Assembly: GCA_014384345.1 (NCBI GenBank)
Contig: JACNGB010000023.1
Coordinates: 1-57,689, forward strand
Length of the DNA: 57,689 nt
Direction of reading: 5' to 3'
Source: Candidatus Thioglobus pontius
Lineage (GTDB): Bacteria > Pseudomonadota > Gammaproteobacteria > PS1 > Pseudothioglobaceae
Shown here: positions 56,089 through 57,689 of the stretch, piece by piece
Position numbering within the stretch: position 1 is the stretch's first letter
Layout: every line of letters starts with the position of its first letter
Made by a program: the position numbers and the translations under genes
Notes under the pieces: model-generated
The model's database searches: none
Told to the model about the DNA's origin: nothing
Seen by the model: only the letters and a program-made list of their open reading frames with translations

Positions 56089-56718
56089 ATGAAGATATAT
56101 ATTATTGATGATCACGCACTGTTTAGAAACGGTTTAATTGCGCTACTAGAATCAAAAGACATTTCTGCCAGTGCAGCCTCGTCACCAGAGCAAGGATTAG
56201 AAGAAATTGAATCCATTGAAGTCGACATTATCCTTCTGGATTTGCGCATGCCACAGATGTCAGGCATAGAAGTCTTGCAAATCATCAAACAGCGAAAAAT
56301 TCAAACACCGGTAATTATGTTAACCACCAGCACAGAGGAAACAGACCTTAGAGACTGTTTGAAGTATGGTGCCCAGGGTTACTTACTTAAAGACATGGAT
56401 CCAGATGAGTTGGTCGATGCGCTTAATGAGGCGGTTAAAGGTTCGATTGTAGTGGCCCAGGATATGACTCATGTATTAGCAAAAGTGCTAAGAAATGAAT
56501 TAAACGATAATGAGCCATCGTTTGAGTTGCTTACTAAGCGCGAGCAAGAAGTAGCCTGTCAGGTTTCAATTGGCCATAGTAATAAAGTGATCGCTAGAGA
56601 GTTAGGCATTTCAGATGGCACAGTTAAACTCCACGTTAAGTCAATCTTAAAGAAATTGTCATTAACGTCAAGAGTTGAAGTGGCAGTTATGGTTACTGAA
56701 AAAGGCTACTGCAAATAG
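56089..56718 (+). CDS. NarL/FixJ-family response regulator
   Basis: This 209-aa protein has a receiver domain (IYIIDDHALFRNGL, phospho-acceptor Asp51 in LLDLRMPQMSG, LTTS, Lys in YLLKDM) and a C-terminal LuxR-type helix-turn-helix (LLTKREQEVACQVSIGHSNK, LGISDGTVKLHVKSILKKL). It begins three nt after the histidine kinase and is its expected partner. Targets are unknown. Confidence 0.92.
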   Translation: MKIYIIDDHALFRNGLIALLESKDISASAASSPEQGLEEIESIEVDIILLDLRMPQMSGIEVLQIIKQRKIQTPVIMLTTSTEETDLRDCLKYGAQGYLLKDMDPDELVDALNEAVKGSIVVAQDMTHVLAKVLRNELNDNEPSFELLTKREQEVACQVSIGHSNKVIARELGISDGTVKLHVKSILKKLSLTSRVEVAVMVTEKGYCK

Positions 56719-56728
56719 AGAAGTAATT

Positions 56729-57193
56729 ATGGATGGATATCAACAATTAGTACAAAACGCTTTGGCAACCGTGGAAGAAGTGTTCCCTTGGGATTTGGAA
56801 GAAGAAATAGAAGCAGATGCAACATTAATATTGTTAGATATTAGAGAGGCAGATGAATTTGAGATGATGCATATTAAAAACTCGCTACATGTGCCAAGAG
56901 GGGTTTTAGAAGGTTCTTGTGTTTGGAACTATGATGACACAGTGCCAGAATTGGCCAGAGCACGTGATCAAAATATTGTGGTTATTTGTCGATCGGGCAA
57001 TAGAAGTGTCCTGGCGGCGCAGACGATGCAATTAATGGGATTTGAAAATGTGCGATCATTAAAGATGGGCATTAAGGGTTGGAACGATAATGACATTGAA
57101 ATGATAGATGCTCAACAAAACATCGTTGACATTGATAAAGCCGATGAATGGCTTAACAAAGCGATTTCAGCTGATAAATTAGCACCCCAATAA
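56729..57193 (+). CDS. Single-domain rhodanese-like protein
   Basis: This 154-aa protein has a rhodanese domain with LLDIREADEFEMMHIKNSLH and the active-site loop VVICRSGNRS (Cys87). It lacks a signal peptide. ATG 56729 is ten nt after the response regulator; the longer overlapping frame is less likely. Rhodaneses move sulfane sulfur, so a link between this two-component pair and sulfur metabolism is possible, but that is inference from context. Confidence 0.9.
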   Translation: MDGYQQLVQNALATVEEVFPWDLEEEIEADATLILLDIREADEFEMMHIKNSLHVPRGVLEGSCVWNYDDTVPELARARDQNIVVICRSGNRSVLAAQTMQLMGFENVRSLKMGIKGWNDNDIEMIDAQQNIVDIDKADEWLNKAISADKLAPQ

Positions 57194-57222
57194 ATTAATT
57201 TAATAAATAAATTGAATAAGGC

Positions 57223-57250
57223 TTGACCCAACCAAAATAGGTAGTATAAT
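57223..57250 (+). promoter_or_regulatory. rRNA operon promoter P1
   Basis: TTGACC (57223-57228) and TATAAT (57245-57250) with a 16-bp spacer are followed by a GC-rich discriminator (TTTCGCGC). The region from GTATAATTTC to CTTTCACTGCA is repeated at P2. Confidence 0.85.
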
Positions 57251-57313
57251 TTCGCGCTTTCACTGCACCAAAACAGTAAAAAGTTTATTGCAAAAGAAAG
57301 TTGAAAATAAGTG

Positions 57314-57341
57314 TTGACAAGTTAATTTAACGCTGTATAAT
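57314..57341 (+). promoter_or_regulatory. rRNA operon promoter P2
   Basis: A perfect TTGACA (57314-57319) and TATAAT (57336-57341) are separated by 16 bp. The 24-nt segment from 57335 matches that at P1 (57244) except for three central bases, so the two promoters arose by duplication or are kept alike. Confidence 0.88.
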
Positions 57342-57378
57342 TTCCATCTTTCACTGCATAACAATTACATTTTTTGCA

Positions 57379-57424
57379 GTAGCTCTTTAAAAATATATCA
57401 AACAACTTGTGTGGGCACTCGTAC
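57379..57424 (+). promoter_or_regulatory. rRNA leader boxA-like antitermination site and conserved leader
   Basis: AGTAGCTCTTTAAAAAT resembles the boxA core TGCTCTTTAACA of rrn leaders. It is followed by ACTTGTGTGGGCACTCG, a stretch conserved before 16S genes in gammaproteobacteria. The site would recruit Nus factors for rRNA antitermination. Confidence 0.65.
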
Positions 57425-57535
57425 ATTAAATTGTGCAAGTGCACATAAAAAACTAAAGCAATTAAGCTTTTAAAAAAATTGAACGCAAAGCGCATTTATT
57501 TATAAATGTTGCCAATGTTCTAAATAGTTAGAATT

Positions 57536-57689
57536 GAACTGAAGAGTTTGATCCTGGCTCAGATTGAACGCTGGCGGTATGCTTAACACATGCAAGTCGA
57601 ACGGAAACGATGGAAGCTTGCTTCCAGGCGTCGAGTGGCGGACGGGTGAGTAACGCGTAGGAATCTGCCTGATAGTGGGGGATAGCCCG
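57536..57689 (+). rRNA. rrs: 16S ribosomal RNA, 5' end (truncated by window)
   Basis: GAAGAGTTTGATCCTGGCTC (57541-57560) is the universal 16S 5' sequence. It continues with AACACATGCAAGTCGAACGG and ACGGGTGAGTAACGCGTAGG. The mature end is set near 57536 by comparison with E. coli. Only about 154 nt are in the window. The sequence is of gammaproteobacterial type. Confidence 0.98.

Overview
The window is an AT-rich gammaproteobacterial chromosome segment. Gene content (type I-like sulfide:quinone oxidoreductase, complete F-type ATP synthase, CcoI-type copper ATPase, split trp genes, stand-alone gltB) and the first ~150 nt of a 16S rRNA gene fit a sulfur-oxidising bacterium of the SUP05/Thioglobus kind. 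That placement is inference from gene recognition, because no database search was possible. Most of the window is core genome with tight, often overlapping operons. No tRNA gene, prophage, integrase, complete insertion sequence or CRISPR array was seen.

Layout. Positions 1-1560 form a small accessory patch: the edge of an XRE-type helix-turn-helix gene, a lipoprotein, a decayed RelE/ParE toxin bounded by short direct repeats, and an intact parDE-like toxin-antitoxin pair. Next come grpE(-), nadK, recN, sulfide:quinone oxidoreductase(-) and atpI-B-E-F-H-A-G-D-C (to 13109). A leftward operon, rpmH-rnpA-yidD-yidC-TauD-like-ampD-kdsC-ogt, occupies 17682 to 13106. Rightward from 17.7 kb are dprA-smg-topA, two unidentified proteins and trpF-trpB. 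A gene-poor stretch at 24605-25130 holds a long palindrome and a MITE. It is followed by a secreted EF-hand/amidohydrolase fusion and a leftward operon (periplasmic protein, glmU, MFS). Then come ccoI, rpmE, hemE-trpA-accD-fkpB-ispH, a PfkB sugar/nucleoside kinase with a duplicated 5' region, a small winged-helix protein and three tandem MASE1-like membrane proteins. mfd and yceF (leftward), folA, a small lipoprotein, gltB (leftward), yaaA-comF, a Nudix/ThiE-like fusion (leftward), gshA, mnmE, a NarX/NarL-type two-component pair and a rhodanese follow. The window ends in a tandem-promoter rRNA leader and the start of 16S rRNA.

How the genes fit together. SQR feeds sulfide electrons to quinone, and the ATP synthase uses the resulting proton gradient. 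CcoI would supply copper to cbb3-type oxidase. The NarX/NarL pair, whose GAF region carries four cysteines, could sense redox or respiratory conditions. The rest is mostly housekeeping: DNA repair (recN, mfd, ogt, dprA), envelope (kdsC, ampD, glmU, yidC), translation (rpmH, rnpA, rpmE, mnmE, 16S) and biosynthesis (trp, hemE, accD, ispH, folA, gltB, gshA).

The most unusual observations are a ~160-bp MITE inserted exactly at the mnmE start codon, whose terminal repeat now forms the Shine-Dalgarno sequence; three tandem MASE1-like sensor domains without output domains beside a winged-helix protein; a second MITE (24889-25014) that splits a short reading frame which becomes open again when the element is removed in silico; the partial duplication of the kinase gene's 5' end; and a toxin remnant truncated exactly at a repeat junction next to a live toxin-antitoxin operon.
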